Positions 8,015 through 14,269 of a DNA stretch of 40,786 nucleotides are shown piece by piece. The notes beneath the pieces were generated by a model that saw nothing but the letters and a program-made list of their open reading frames with translations, was not told the DNA's origin and did not search any database. The first letter of the stretch is position 1. The number at the start of each line of letters is the position of its first letter. Source of the stretch: Pseudomonadota bacterium (lineage in GTDB: Bacteria > Pseudomonadota > Alphaproteobacteria > Rhodospirillales > 2-02-FULL-58-16). The translations under genes and the position numbers were made by a program. The stretch covers positions 1 to 40,786 of the forward strand of contig JACZQZ010000010.1 in the NCBI GenBank assembly GCA_022545455.1. The letters run 5' to 3'.

Positions 8015-9016
8015 TCATGTGATGAGCACGATCTTCCCGATGTGCCGGCCGCTTTCCATCAGATGGTGGGCGTCGGCGGCCTGGGCAAGGGGGAAGGTGG
8101 CATGGATGACCGGTTTGATGTCGCCCGACGAGATCAACGGCCAGACGCGCTCGTGCAACGCCCTGGCGATCTCGCCCTTGCGCTCCACGGATTGGGGGCG
8201 GAGTGTCGAGCCGGTCAGGGTCAGGCGCTTGAGCATGACCGGCATGAGGTCCAGGGTCACCTTGCTGCCCTTGAGGAAGGCGATGCTGACCAGCCGCCCG
8301 TCGCGGGCCAATGCCTGGATGTTGCGCGCCACGTAATCCCCGCCCACCATGTCGAGGATGACGTTCACTCCCTTGCCGCCGCCGAACTCCCTGGCCGCCT
8401 CGACGAAGTCCGCGTCCTTGTAGTTGACCGCCTTTTCCGCGCCCAGGTCCTCGCAGGCCGTGCATTTCTCGGGCGTTCCGGCGGTGGCGATGACCCGGGC
8501 GCCGAGACGGCTGGCCATCTGAATGGCGGCGGTGCCGATGCCGCTCGAGCCGCCGTGTACGAGCAGGGTTTCCCCGGGCTTCAATGCGGCGCGCTCGAAG
8601 ACGTTGCTCCACACGGTGAAAAAGGTCTCCGGCAGGGCCGCCGCCTGCACCATGTCCAGCCCCCCGGGCACGGGAAGGCACTGGGGCGCCGGGGCGACGC
8701 AGTACTCCGCATATCCGCCGCCGGCGACAAGGGCGCATAAAGAATCGCCCTCCTTCCAGCCGCCGGCGCCGCCGCCCGTCGCCGCCACCGTGCCGGCAAT
8801 CTCCAGACCCGGGATGTCGGTGACGCCCGGCGGCGGCCGGTAATGTCCCTGGCGCTGGATGATGTCGGGGCGGTTGACCCCGGCCGCCTTGACGCGGACC
8901 AGCACCTCGCCGTCGGCGGGCCGGGGCCGGGGCCGGGTCGCCGGCGTCAGCACCTGGGGACCGCCGAAGCCGGCGATTTCGATGCAGGTCATGGTTTCGG
9001 GAAGGTCGCTGCTCAT
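8015..9016 (-). CDS. NAD(P)H quinone oxidoreductase, MDR superfamily (PIG3/QOR-like)
   Basis: A 333-residue zinc-independent medium-chain dehydrogenase/reductase acting on quinones or reactive enones with NAD(P)H. The N-terminal catalytic domain has VLVRVKAAGVNRPDIIQRQG and Y(R/P)PPPGVTDIPGLEIAGTV; the nucleotide-binding domain has LLVHGGSSGIGTAAIQMA (a GGxxGxGxxA loop). The C-terminus SGRHIGKIVLIT is typical of the PIG3 (TP53I3) clade. No structural-zinc cysteine cluster is present. AAGGGAGAG seven to eight bases before the ATG supports the start. Monocistronic, divergent from the DUF1192 gene. Physiological substrate unknown. Confidence 0.9.
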   Translation of the reverse strand: MSSDLPETMTCIEIAGFGGPQVLTPATRPRPRPADGEVLVRVKAAGVNRPDIIQRQGHYRPPPGVTDIPGLEIAGTVAATGGGAGGWKEGDSLCALVAGGGYAEYCVAPAPQCLPVPGGLDMVQAAALPETFFTVWSNVFERAALKPGETLLVHGGSSGIGTAAIQMASRLGARVIATAGTPEKCTACEDLGAEKAVNYKDADFVEAAREFGGGKGVNVILDMVGGDYVARNIQALARDGRLVSIAFLKGSKVTLDLMPVMLKRLTLTGSTLRPQSVERKGEIARALHERVWPLISSGDIKPVIHATFPLAQAADAHHLMESGRHIGKIVLIT

Positions 9017-9097
9017 CGGGCTCTCCCTTTGTCGGGCCTTCCTCTAGTATGTTGAAGGCGGACTGACAAGGACCGAACGGCGGTGGAGGAGCGAACC

Positions 9098-9280
9098 ATG
9101 GACCTGGAAGACCTGGAGCCCAGGGCCAAAGAGCCCCAAAAGAAAAACCTGGAGATCATGTCCATCGAGGCGCTGAAGGCGTATATCGGCGACCTGGAGG
9201 CGGAGATCGCCCGCACCCGCGAGGCCATCGCACTGAAGGAAAAAGCCCGCACCGGCGCCGACTCGGTGTTCAAGTCTTGA
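9098..9280 (+). CDS. DUF1192 family small protein
   Basis: A 60-residue acidic helical protein; the core LEIMSIEALKAYIGDLEAEI followed by an R/K-rich helix is the DUF1192 signature, a small coiled-coil family almost confined to alphaproteobacteria. An in-frame GTG lies five codons upstream (9083), but GGAGGAG directly before the ATG at 9098 decides the start. It is divergent from the quinone oxidoreductase gene with an 81-bp shared upstream region. Function is not established for the family. Confidence 0.85.
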   Translation: MDLEDLEPRAKEPQKKNLEIMSIEALKAYIGDLEAEIARTREAIALKEKARTGADSVFKS

Positions 9281-9340
9281 GAGGGTGCCCCCGTACGCGC
9301 ACGCGCCGTGGGGAACGCCCGCCGATAAAACGCTCGGATG

Positions 9341-9355
9341 TTAAGGAAAATTTAA
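9341..9355. promoter_or_regulatory. Perfect CtrA-type box (TTAA-N7-TTAA)
   Basis: TTAA at 9341-9344, seven bases (GGAAAAT), TTAA at 9352-9355: an exact match to the CtrA full-site consensus of alphaproteobacteria, inside GC-rich surroundings where TTAA is rare. It lies 61 bp after the DUF1192 stop and immediately before the structured RNA candidate. The box is near-palindromic, so it does not by itself give a direction. Confidence 0.5.
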
Positions 9356-9360
9356 GATGT

Positions 9361-9475
9361 CGCGGCCATGGTCGGGGGTGGATGAGGCGTGGTCGTTTCG
9401 ACCGTTTCAATCGTCTCGTCCATTTGACGCCTCCCTGTTAAACTCGGGCCGCCTCTCACGAGGCGGCTTTTTTTT
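9361..9475 (+). ncRNA. Candidate small RNA with intrinsic terminator
   Basis: The stretch between the CtrA box and a strong terminator folds well and has no protein frame with family support. GAGGCGT (9384-9390) can pair with ACGCCTC (9427-9433), enclosing a GGTCG-TTT-CGACC hairpin (9391-9403). It ends in GCCGCCTC-TCAC-GAGGCGGC followed by eight T. GAGGCG of the first stem could also pair with the terminator's CGCCTC, so alternative folds are possible. The 5' end is a guess placed just after the CtrA box. It could instead be an attenuated leader or the 3' UTR of the DUF1192 gene. Confidence 0.35.
9448..9475 (+). terminator. Strong intrinsic terminator
   Basis: GCCGCCTC (9448-9455), loop TCAC, GAGGCGGC (9460-9467), then eight T (9468-9475). 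This is a textbook Rho-independent terminator on the plus strand. It ends either the DUF1192 transcript or a separate small RNA. Confidence 0.85.
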
Positions 9476-9565
9476 GCCCGGGACGGCCCTTGACCGGGAT
9501 GCGCCCGTGTGGGTACAGTTTTTTCCGGAAATCAGAAGTGGCGCGAGTTTAACAGGGTGAAGTTC

Positions 9566-9599
9566 AATAAAAGGGGGCCGCCGGCGACACGGCGGCCCC
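9566..9599 (-). terminator. Hairpin with T-tract on the minus strand
   Basis: GGGGCCGCC (9574-9582) and GGCGGCCCC (9591-9599) form a perfect 9-bp stem with an 8-base loop. Read on the minus strand the stem is followed by CCTTTTATTG, so it could stop transcripts arriving from hsp20. The plus-strand side has no T run. Confidence 0.55.
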
Positions 9600-9631
9600 T
9601 TAAATAATGGCGTTACAGGGGATTTCAGGAA

Positions 9632-9685
9632 TCCTGGTTCGTTGTCGCGGACCCCATGTTTCGACGGGCCCGGCATGAGGTCCTC
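9632..9685. repeat. Dispersed intergenic repeat, copy B
   Basis: Second copy of the block seen at 7190-7243: an identical 23-base core at 9643-9665, eight unrelated bases, then identical CATGAGGTCCTC at 9674-9685, with a similar TTCAG(G/A)ATCCTG lead-in. It sits downstream of hsp20, as copy A sits downstream of the aldehyde dehydrogenase gene. Confidence 0.75.
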
Positions 9686-9741
9686 ACCCCGCGCTTGGCG
9701 AAGGGTGAGGAGCGACTCATTCGATTCCGAAATCCCGTATC

Positions 9742-9769
9742 AGGGGCGCGCCGGTGGTGGCGCGCCCCT
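9742..9769 (-). terminator. 11-bp hairpin downstream of hsp20
   Basis: AGGGGCGCGCC (9742-9752) and GGCGCGCCCCT (9759-9769) are a perfect stem with a 6-base loop, 22 bp past the hsp20 stop. No T-tract follows on either strand, so it is more likely an mRNA 3'-end stabiliser or Rho-assisted stop than a complete intrinsic terminator. Confidence 0.45.
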
Positions 9770-9791
9770 CGCGTCATGGGAGGCCGGCCCG

Positions 9792-10250
9792 TCAGGCGGC
9801 CTTTTTGGTCAGGGCCCTGAACGGGTTCTTGGAGCCGATGGCGATCTTGCGCGGCTTCTTTTCCTCGGGCAGCTCGCGCACCATGTCCACGTGCAACAGG
9901 CCGTTTACCAGGTTGGCGCCCACCACCTTGATGTGGTCGGCGAGCTCGAAGCGGCGCTCGAAGGCGCGCCCGGCGATGCCCCGGTGCAGGTAGGAAACAT
10001 CTTTGTCTTCGTCCCGTTTCCTGCCGGAGACGACCAGGGTGTTCTCCGTGACCGTCACGTCCAGGTCCTTTTCCGCGAAGCCTGCGACGGTCATGGTGAT
10101 GCGATAGGCGTCGTCGCCGCGCGCCTCGATGTTGTACGGCGGATAGGCATAGGCGGCGTCATCCATCCGGGACGCGGCGTCCACAAGGCGCTGCATCCGG
10201 TCGAAGCCGACGGAAAAACGATAGAGGGGTGAGAAATCGGTCGTACGCAT
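9792..10250 (-). CDS. Hsp20/IbpA-family small heat-shock protein
   Basis: A 152-residue ATP-independent chaperone that holds unfolding proteins and associates with inclusion bodies. It has the N-terminal FSPLYRFSVGFDRMQRLVD, the alpha-crystallin domain (about 38-130) starting PPYNIEARGDDAYRITMTVA, the GRKRDEDKDVSYLHRGIAGR loop-strand typical of IbpA, and the late GLLHVDMVRELPEEKKPRKI with an I-x-I-like tail. The frame is open nine codons upstream, but AAGGAGA seven bases before the ATG at 10250 fixes the start. A heat-shock-like promoter lies 140 bp upstream. The C-terminal KKPRKIAIG is conserved in alphaproteobacterial IbpA proteins. Confidence 0.93.
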   Translation of the reverse strand: MRTTDFSPLYRFSVGFDRMQRLVDAASRMDDAAYAYPPYNIEARGDDAYRITMTVAGFAEKDLDVTVTENTLVVSGRKRDEDKDVSYLHRGIAGRAFERRFELADHIKVVGANLVNGLLHVDMVRELPEEKKPRKIAIGSKNPFRALTKKAA

Positions 10251-10392
10251 AGCCACATTCTCCTTTCGAAGCGACATGGGTTCCCGGGGTCCACCTGGGC
10301 CGGCTTGCGCGCGATACCCGTTGCCGATGGTCGAACCCCAATCTACGTCCGATGGGCGGACCCTGCTTGAGAGGCATCCCCCATCACCCGGG

Positions 10393-10420
10393 ATATGGGC
10401 GGGCCCGGCGCGCTGTCAAG
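10393..10420 (-). promoter_or_regulatory. Probable RpoH (sigma-32) promoter of hsp20
   Basis: On the minus strand CTTGAC, 15 bases, CCCATAT closely matches the heat-shock promoter pattern CTTGAA-N13-17-CCCATNT. The -35 element spans the TGA stop codon of the upstream cyclase gene, so the two genes are transcriptionally separable although they share a strand. The implied leader is about 135 bases, long enough for a thermosensor-type 5' UTR, which I have not modelled. Confidence 0.6.
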
Positions 10421-12311
10421 GACCCGCCTCCTTGTCGGCCTGGGCCGTCGGCGCATGCTCGGCGGCGGGAGGAGAGGCCCGGCGCCCGGGGGCACGGGCA
10501 GGCTCGGCCGCCACCGGTTGTTCCGCCGTTTCCCCGGCGTCGGGTTCCCCGGTCCCGTCTTCCGCCCGGGTAATTTCCGGCCGTGGAGGCTCCGTCGCCG
10601 GCGCGTCCTCGAGGGGCGCTTTTCCATCCCAGATCACCTCGTGCAGGACGATGTGATCCTTGAACCCGTCCAACTGGAACGGGCCGCGGTTGGCGAAGCG
10701 CAGGTTCTTGCCGGCGCAGATGCCGCGGACGATTTCCGAAACCAGGATCTGCTCGGATCGGGCGGCGTCGACGACGCGGGCCGCGAGCTGGACGGTGGCG
10801 CCGAAAAGATCGTCGTCTTCGACGATCGGCTCACCGGCGTTGATCCCGATTTTCAGGTGCAGGGGCGGCTCGGGAATGAACCGGTTGCGGGCGCGCACCT
10901 TGGCCTGGATGGCAATCGCCGCTTCCACGCTGTTCGACGTGGTGGGGAACGCGGCCATGATGCCGTCGCCGGTGTGCTTGATCTCCCTGCCGCCGAATTC
11001 CCACAGCGCTTCGCGGACGATGAGGTTATGGGCGCGCACCGCCTGCTGCGCCACGGCATCGCCCACGGTCTGGGTCAGGCTGGTGGAGCCCACCATGTCG
11101 GTGAACAGGACCGTGGTCATCTCCGTCGTTTTCTCCCTGGCCTTGGGCCTGTTCCATTCCTCGAGCGCCTGTTCCAGGTGTTTGGTGCCGCCGTTATCGC
11201 CGCTGAAATAGCCTCTCATGGCGTCGCGGCCGGCGACGAACATCTGCATGTACCTGGGATCGGCCAAAAGATAGTCCCGGTACCTGCCGGAGAAGGTTTC
11301 GGCCTGCGCCTTCTCGAAGCCCATGAACTGAACGCTGTCGCTGAGGACCTCCGAAGCGGCGCGGCCGTCCAGGTCGCGTTCCTGGCTCAGGGCCTCGCAG
11401 GCACCGGCCAGGAACAGGTCGATCCCGAACTTGTCGTAGGTATCCATCTTGTCCCGGCGGGCCTGGGCCTGCTCCAGCGCGGCGCTGAGGAACTTCTTCA
11501 TGAAGACCTTTTGCTCCTCGGTGTAGGGCGACGGAGTCTCGGACCCCTCGGTGGCCTCGTCGGGCTGTTCGGCGGCCTCCGGCGCCTCCCCGTGAAGCGT
11601 CTCCGCCAGCATGGCGGCCGCGGCGTCGGCCAGCCTGGCGGCCTCGTTCCCTTCTTCGTCTGCCTTGGGCGAAGGGCTTGCCCCCGGCGGCCCTTCGGGT
11701 GCCGCCGGGGGGACGTCCGGCGGAGTCCGGGAGTCGCCTTGGCCCCGCACCCATGCGCTCAGTTCGTCGGCGGACAGGAACGACTTGGCCAGGGAGATGG
11801 CGCTGATCAGGAAGGTTCCGACGAGGACGCCGAACAGCAATTTGCCTTGGGCGTTGGCGCCGATATGGGAGTCGCTCAGCCATACGCTGGCCACGAAAGT
11901 GAGCAGCGCGGCGATCCCGATGCTGAACGTCACGACGAGCAGAAGCTTGATGAAAACGCGCACGTTCGAAGGGGTATTTCGCGGCACCGCCGGCTGCGGC
12001 GCAACCCTTCCAGCCGTTTCCGCCGCCAGCGAAGGCCCGGCCCTGGCTTTCCCCCGCCGCGCCGGGCCCGATTTGCCCTCGTCCTCCTGTTGGTCCTTCA
12101 GGGACGGGCTCTCATAGACCGTGGATTCGTCTCTGCGGTCGTAGTCCTTGCGGACCACCTTGACCGCCCGGATCGTCGACAGATTTTCCAGGGACTTGCC
12201 GTCCTGCACGGCCAGGGCCTTCTTCGCTTCGGGGTAGCGGGCATGGATCTGCCACTTGCCCCGCCGCAAAACGTGGACTTCGAAAGTGATGGCTTGCCGC
12301 GAACGGGCCAT
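10416..12311 (-). CDS. Membrane-anchored class III adenylate/guanylate cyclase
   Basis: A 631-residue cyclase probably making cAMP in the cytoplasm. Layout: a conserved small N-terminal domain (residues 8-58, TFEVHVLRRGKWQIHARYPE and IRAVKVVRKDYD), a basic linker, two membrane helices (about 119-145 and 157-175), an acidic Ala/Pro linker, a helical region 262-390 of unknown fold, the catalytic domain (about 397-560), and a 75-residue disordered Ala/Pro/Glu tail. Metal ligands are Asp405 (LFTDMVGST) and Asp449 (HTGDGIMAAF); Lys445 fits adenine specificity; DDLFGATVQLAARV completes the site. The ATG at 12311 gives the conserved N-terminus. The input sensed is unknown. Confidence 0.9.
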   Translation of the reverse strand: MARSRQAITFEVHVLRRGKWQIHARYPEAKKALAVQDGKSLENLSTIRAVKVVRKDYDRRDESTVYESPSLKDQQEDEGKSGPARRGKARAGPSLAAETAGRVAPQPAVPRNTPSNVRVFIKLLLVVTFSIGIAALLTFVASVWLSDSHIGANAQGKLLFGVLVGTFLISAISLAKSFLSADELSAWVRGQGDSRTPPDVPPAAPEGPPGASPSPKADEEGNEAARLADAAAAMLAETLHGEAPEAAEQPDEATEGSETPSPYTEEQKVFMKKFLSAALEQAQARRDKMDTYDKFGIDLFLAGACEALSQERDLDGRAASEVLSDSVQFMGFEKAQAETFSGRYRDYLLADPRYMQMFVAGRDAMRGYFSGDNGGTKHLEQALEEWNRPKAREKTTEMTTVLFTDMVGSTSLTQTVGDAVAQQAVRAHNLIVREALWEFGGREIKHTGDGIMAAFPTTSNSVEAAIAIQAKVRARNRFIPEPPLHLKIGINAGEPIVEDDDLFGATVQLAARVVDAARSEQILVSEIVRGICAGKNLRFANRGPFQLDGFKDHIVLHEVIWDGKAPLEDAPATEPPRPEITRAEDGTGEPDAGETAEQPVAAEPARAPGRRASPPAAEHAPTAQADKEAGP

Positions 12312-12524
12312 GGCGCCCCTGCTCAGGTGGAGTCACGCACCGGGTTGCGCGGACGCGTGATCGCGTCCCCGGTCAATGGTCACATGTGTTATATGTGCAG
12401 GCGCCCGGTAAACTAACACCCTGGTACCACAGACCTTTTATGGCGAAGGCCTGGGGCGGTTGCGCGGACGGGCGCGCCATCGCCCCGACACCGCCGGCGC
12501 GGACGGCCGCGCGGCGTGGGCGCC

Positions 12525-12553
12525 AAAAAAAAGCGCCGTGCTTCCGCCGGCGC
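12525..12553 (-). terminator. Intrinsic terminator after rpmE
   Basis: On the minus strand GCGCCG, a 9-base loop, CGGCGC and then eight T (12525-12532), 30-58 bases past the rpmE stop. It closes the MFS-rpmE transcript and separates it from the downstream cyclase gene. Confidence 0.8.
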
Positions 12554-12582
12554 CCGGTGCGCGGGAAACGGTACGGGGTGTG

Positions 12583-12807
12583 TCAGCCCTTGAGGCCGAA
12601 TTCCTTGAACCGCCGGTTGAACTTCGCCAGCTGCCCGCCGCTGTCCATCAGGCGGTGCACGCCGGTCCAGGCGGGGTGGGTGGTGGGATCGATGTCCAGC
12701 TTCAAGGTGTCGCCGGCCTTGCCCCACGTCGAGCGCGTGGTGAAGGTGGTGCCGTCGGTCTTGACGACGGTGATCTCGTGGTAGTCGGGGTGGATGTCTT
12801 TTTTCAT
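12583..12807 (-). CDS. rpmE: 50S ribosomal protein bL31 (zinc-free type)
   Basis: A 74-residue ribosomal protein of the large subunit, near the central protuberance and bridge B1b. It starts [20 protein letters not shown] and contains [18 protein letters not shown] and the C-terminal [12 protein letters not shown]. It has no cysteines, so it is the C- (zinc-independent) form usual in alphaproteobacteria. It lies 51 bp after the MFS gene on the same strand and is followed by a strong terminator. Confidence 0.95.
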   Translation of the reverse strand: MKKDIHPDYHEITVVKTDGTTFTTRSTWGKAGDTLKLDIDPTTHPAWTGVHRLMDSGGQLAKFNRRFKEFGLKG

Positions 12808-12858
12808 GGTCCTGCTCCGGCGATCCTCGGCCCTATATAGCGAAGGGCCGATGACGGT

Positions 12859-14088
12859 TCAAGAACCCATCCGCCGCCCCTGGCCAACGGGCGCGGCGCC
12901 CGCCGACGCGGCCTCTGTGGCGGCGATGGCCTTGCGCGCGCGCCGGCCGAGGAACAGGACCCCGACCATCACCACCGCGCCGATGTAATAGGGCCAGTCC
13001 TTGCCCAGGGCGTGAAACAGGAAACCGGCCCACACCGGGCCGACCACGCGCGCGAACGTCGTGGCGGAGCGGCTGACGCCCATTACGCCGCCCTGGTCGT
13101 GCTCTCCCACCTGCAGGGAAATGAGGCTGTTCAGCGCCGGTGTCATGACGCTGAACCCGTAGCCGACGATCACCATGGCCGTCAGCAGAACGGGCAGGGA
13201 ATGGGAAAACGGGATCAAGGCCAGCCCGATGGCCAGCGCCAGTGCGCCGTGGGCGATCAGGCGCGCCTCACCGAAGCGGCGCGCCAGGGTGCCGATGAGT
13301 CCTCCCTGGACCGCCACGCTCAAGACGCCGACGAAGGAGAACATGTACCCGTTCTGCTCCGGCCCCCATCCGAATTTGCGCTCGGACCACATGGCGAAGG
13401 TGGTTTCCAGCCCGGCGAAGACGAACGTGGCAAGGAAGGACAGGCCGATCAACATCCCGACGTTGGGGCGCTGCAAGGCTTTCTTGAACTGGGCCCGGCG
13501 CCGGGTCGGCGGTTGCGCCGACAAGCGCGCGCGGATTTCGGGCGCCAGGGACTCCTTGAGACGGATGAGGGCCAGGGTCAAGGCCGCCAAAGACAGGCCG
13601 GCGGCGGCCAGCGCGGGGGTCTGGAAATCGGCGTTGAGGGGGTCGGGGCCGGCGAGGATTCCGCCGATGGCGGGACCGGCCATGAAGCCCAGCCCGAAGG
13701 CCGCGCCGATCATGCCCATGCCCTTGGCCCGGTTTTCCGGCGTCGTGACGTCGGCGACGTAGGCGAAGGCGGCCGAGATGTTCCCGGCCATCACGCCGCC
13801 CAGCGCCCGCGCCGCGAACAGCATCCACAGGCTGTCCGCGAAGGCGAGCCATCCATACGCGATGACCGCGCCGGCGAGGCTCAGCAGCAGCACCGGGCGC
13901 CGCCCCACCCGGTCGCTCAGGCGTCCCCATACGGGTGCCGCCAGGAACTGGGTGAGCGAATAGGTCGCCATCACCAGGCCGACCACGAACGGCGTGGCGG
14001 CGAACGCCTCGGCGTAGAACGGCAGCAACGGGATGATCAGGCCGAAGCCGACGAGATCGATAAACACGATGAGAAACAGGATCAGCAT
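12859..14088 (-). CDS. MFS drug/H+ antiporter, TetA-like (DHA1)
   Basis: A 409-residue inner-membrane efflux transporter with 12 predicted helices in two halves. Motif A GRLSDRVGRRPVLLLSLAGA lies between helices 2 and 3; helix 1 starts IVFIDLVGFGLIIPLLPFYA, typical of the TCR/Tet subgroup; AFGLGFMAGPAIGGIL is the helix 5 antiporter motif. A cytoplasmic loop after helix 6 (RLKESLAPEIRAR to RRRAQFKKAL) joins the halves. Substrate is not predictable; resistance should not be assumed. No clear Shine-Dalgarno precedes the ATG. A weak TTGACA-containing promoter may lie 70 bp upstream. Confidence 0.88.
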   Translation of the reverse strand: MLILFLIVFIDLVGFGLIIPLLPFYAEAFAATPFVVGLVMATYSLTQFLAAPVWGRLSDRVGRRPVLLLSLAGAVIAYGWLAFADSLWMLFAARALGGVMAGNISAAFAYVADVTTPENRAKGMGMIGAAFGLGFMAGPAIGGILAGPDPLNADFQTPALAAAGLSLAALTLALIRLKESLAPEIRARLSAQPPTRRRAQFKKALQRPNVGMLIGLSFLATFVFAGLETTFAMWSERKFGWGPEQNGYMFSFVGVLSVAVQGGLIGTLARRFGEARLIAHGALALAIGLALIPFSHSLPVLLTAMVIVGYGFSVMTPALNSLISLQVGEHDQGGVMGVSRSATTFARVVGPVWAGFLFHALGKDWPYYIGAVVMVGVLFLGRRARKAIAATEAASAGAAPVGQGRRMGS

Positions 14089-14269
14089 GCCGGTGTCGTC
14101 GTCTGGGGATCGGGTTGGCCGGGCCGGGGCCGGTTACCAGAGGGGATCGCGCGGGAGATGTCAACGCCCGGGTATCGTGCCCCCTTGGGCCAGCGGCGGC
14201 GGCGAAGGGGCGGTGGCTCTCCCTGCATCCCGTCGCCGAAAACGGCGAGCGTCGCCTCGGGACAGGATA

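Larger units (their letters stand above)
9281..9791. other. 511-bp intergenic region with regulatory and RNA-like structure
   Basis: No protein gene is convincing here. In order it holds a CtrA-type box (9341-9355), a structured RNA candidate ending in an intrinsic terminator (to 9475), a 14-bp perfect inverted repeat pair (9433-9446 with 9544-9557), a strong hairpin (9574-9599), copy B of a dispersed repeat (9632-9685) and an 11-bp-stem hairpin (9742-9769) just downstream of hsp20. Confidence 0.7.

Noticed and set aside
12312-12524. Small gene or RNA between the cyclase and rpmE
   Set aside because: Frames there lack family similarity and ribosome binding sites. The only supported structure is the rpmE terminator at its right edge.
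12859-14088. Tetracycline resistance determinant
   Set aside because: The protein belongs to the broad TetA-like DHA1 subgroup, but sequence alone does not show drug specificity, and the context is chromosomal and housekeeping.
14136-14164. Sigma-70 promoter for the MFS gene (TTGACA on the minus strand)
   Set aside because: The -35 is perfect, but the -10 at 17-bp spacing is TCTGGT, matching consensus poorly, so it is not listed as a feature.
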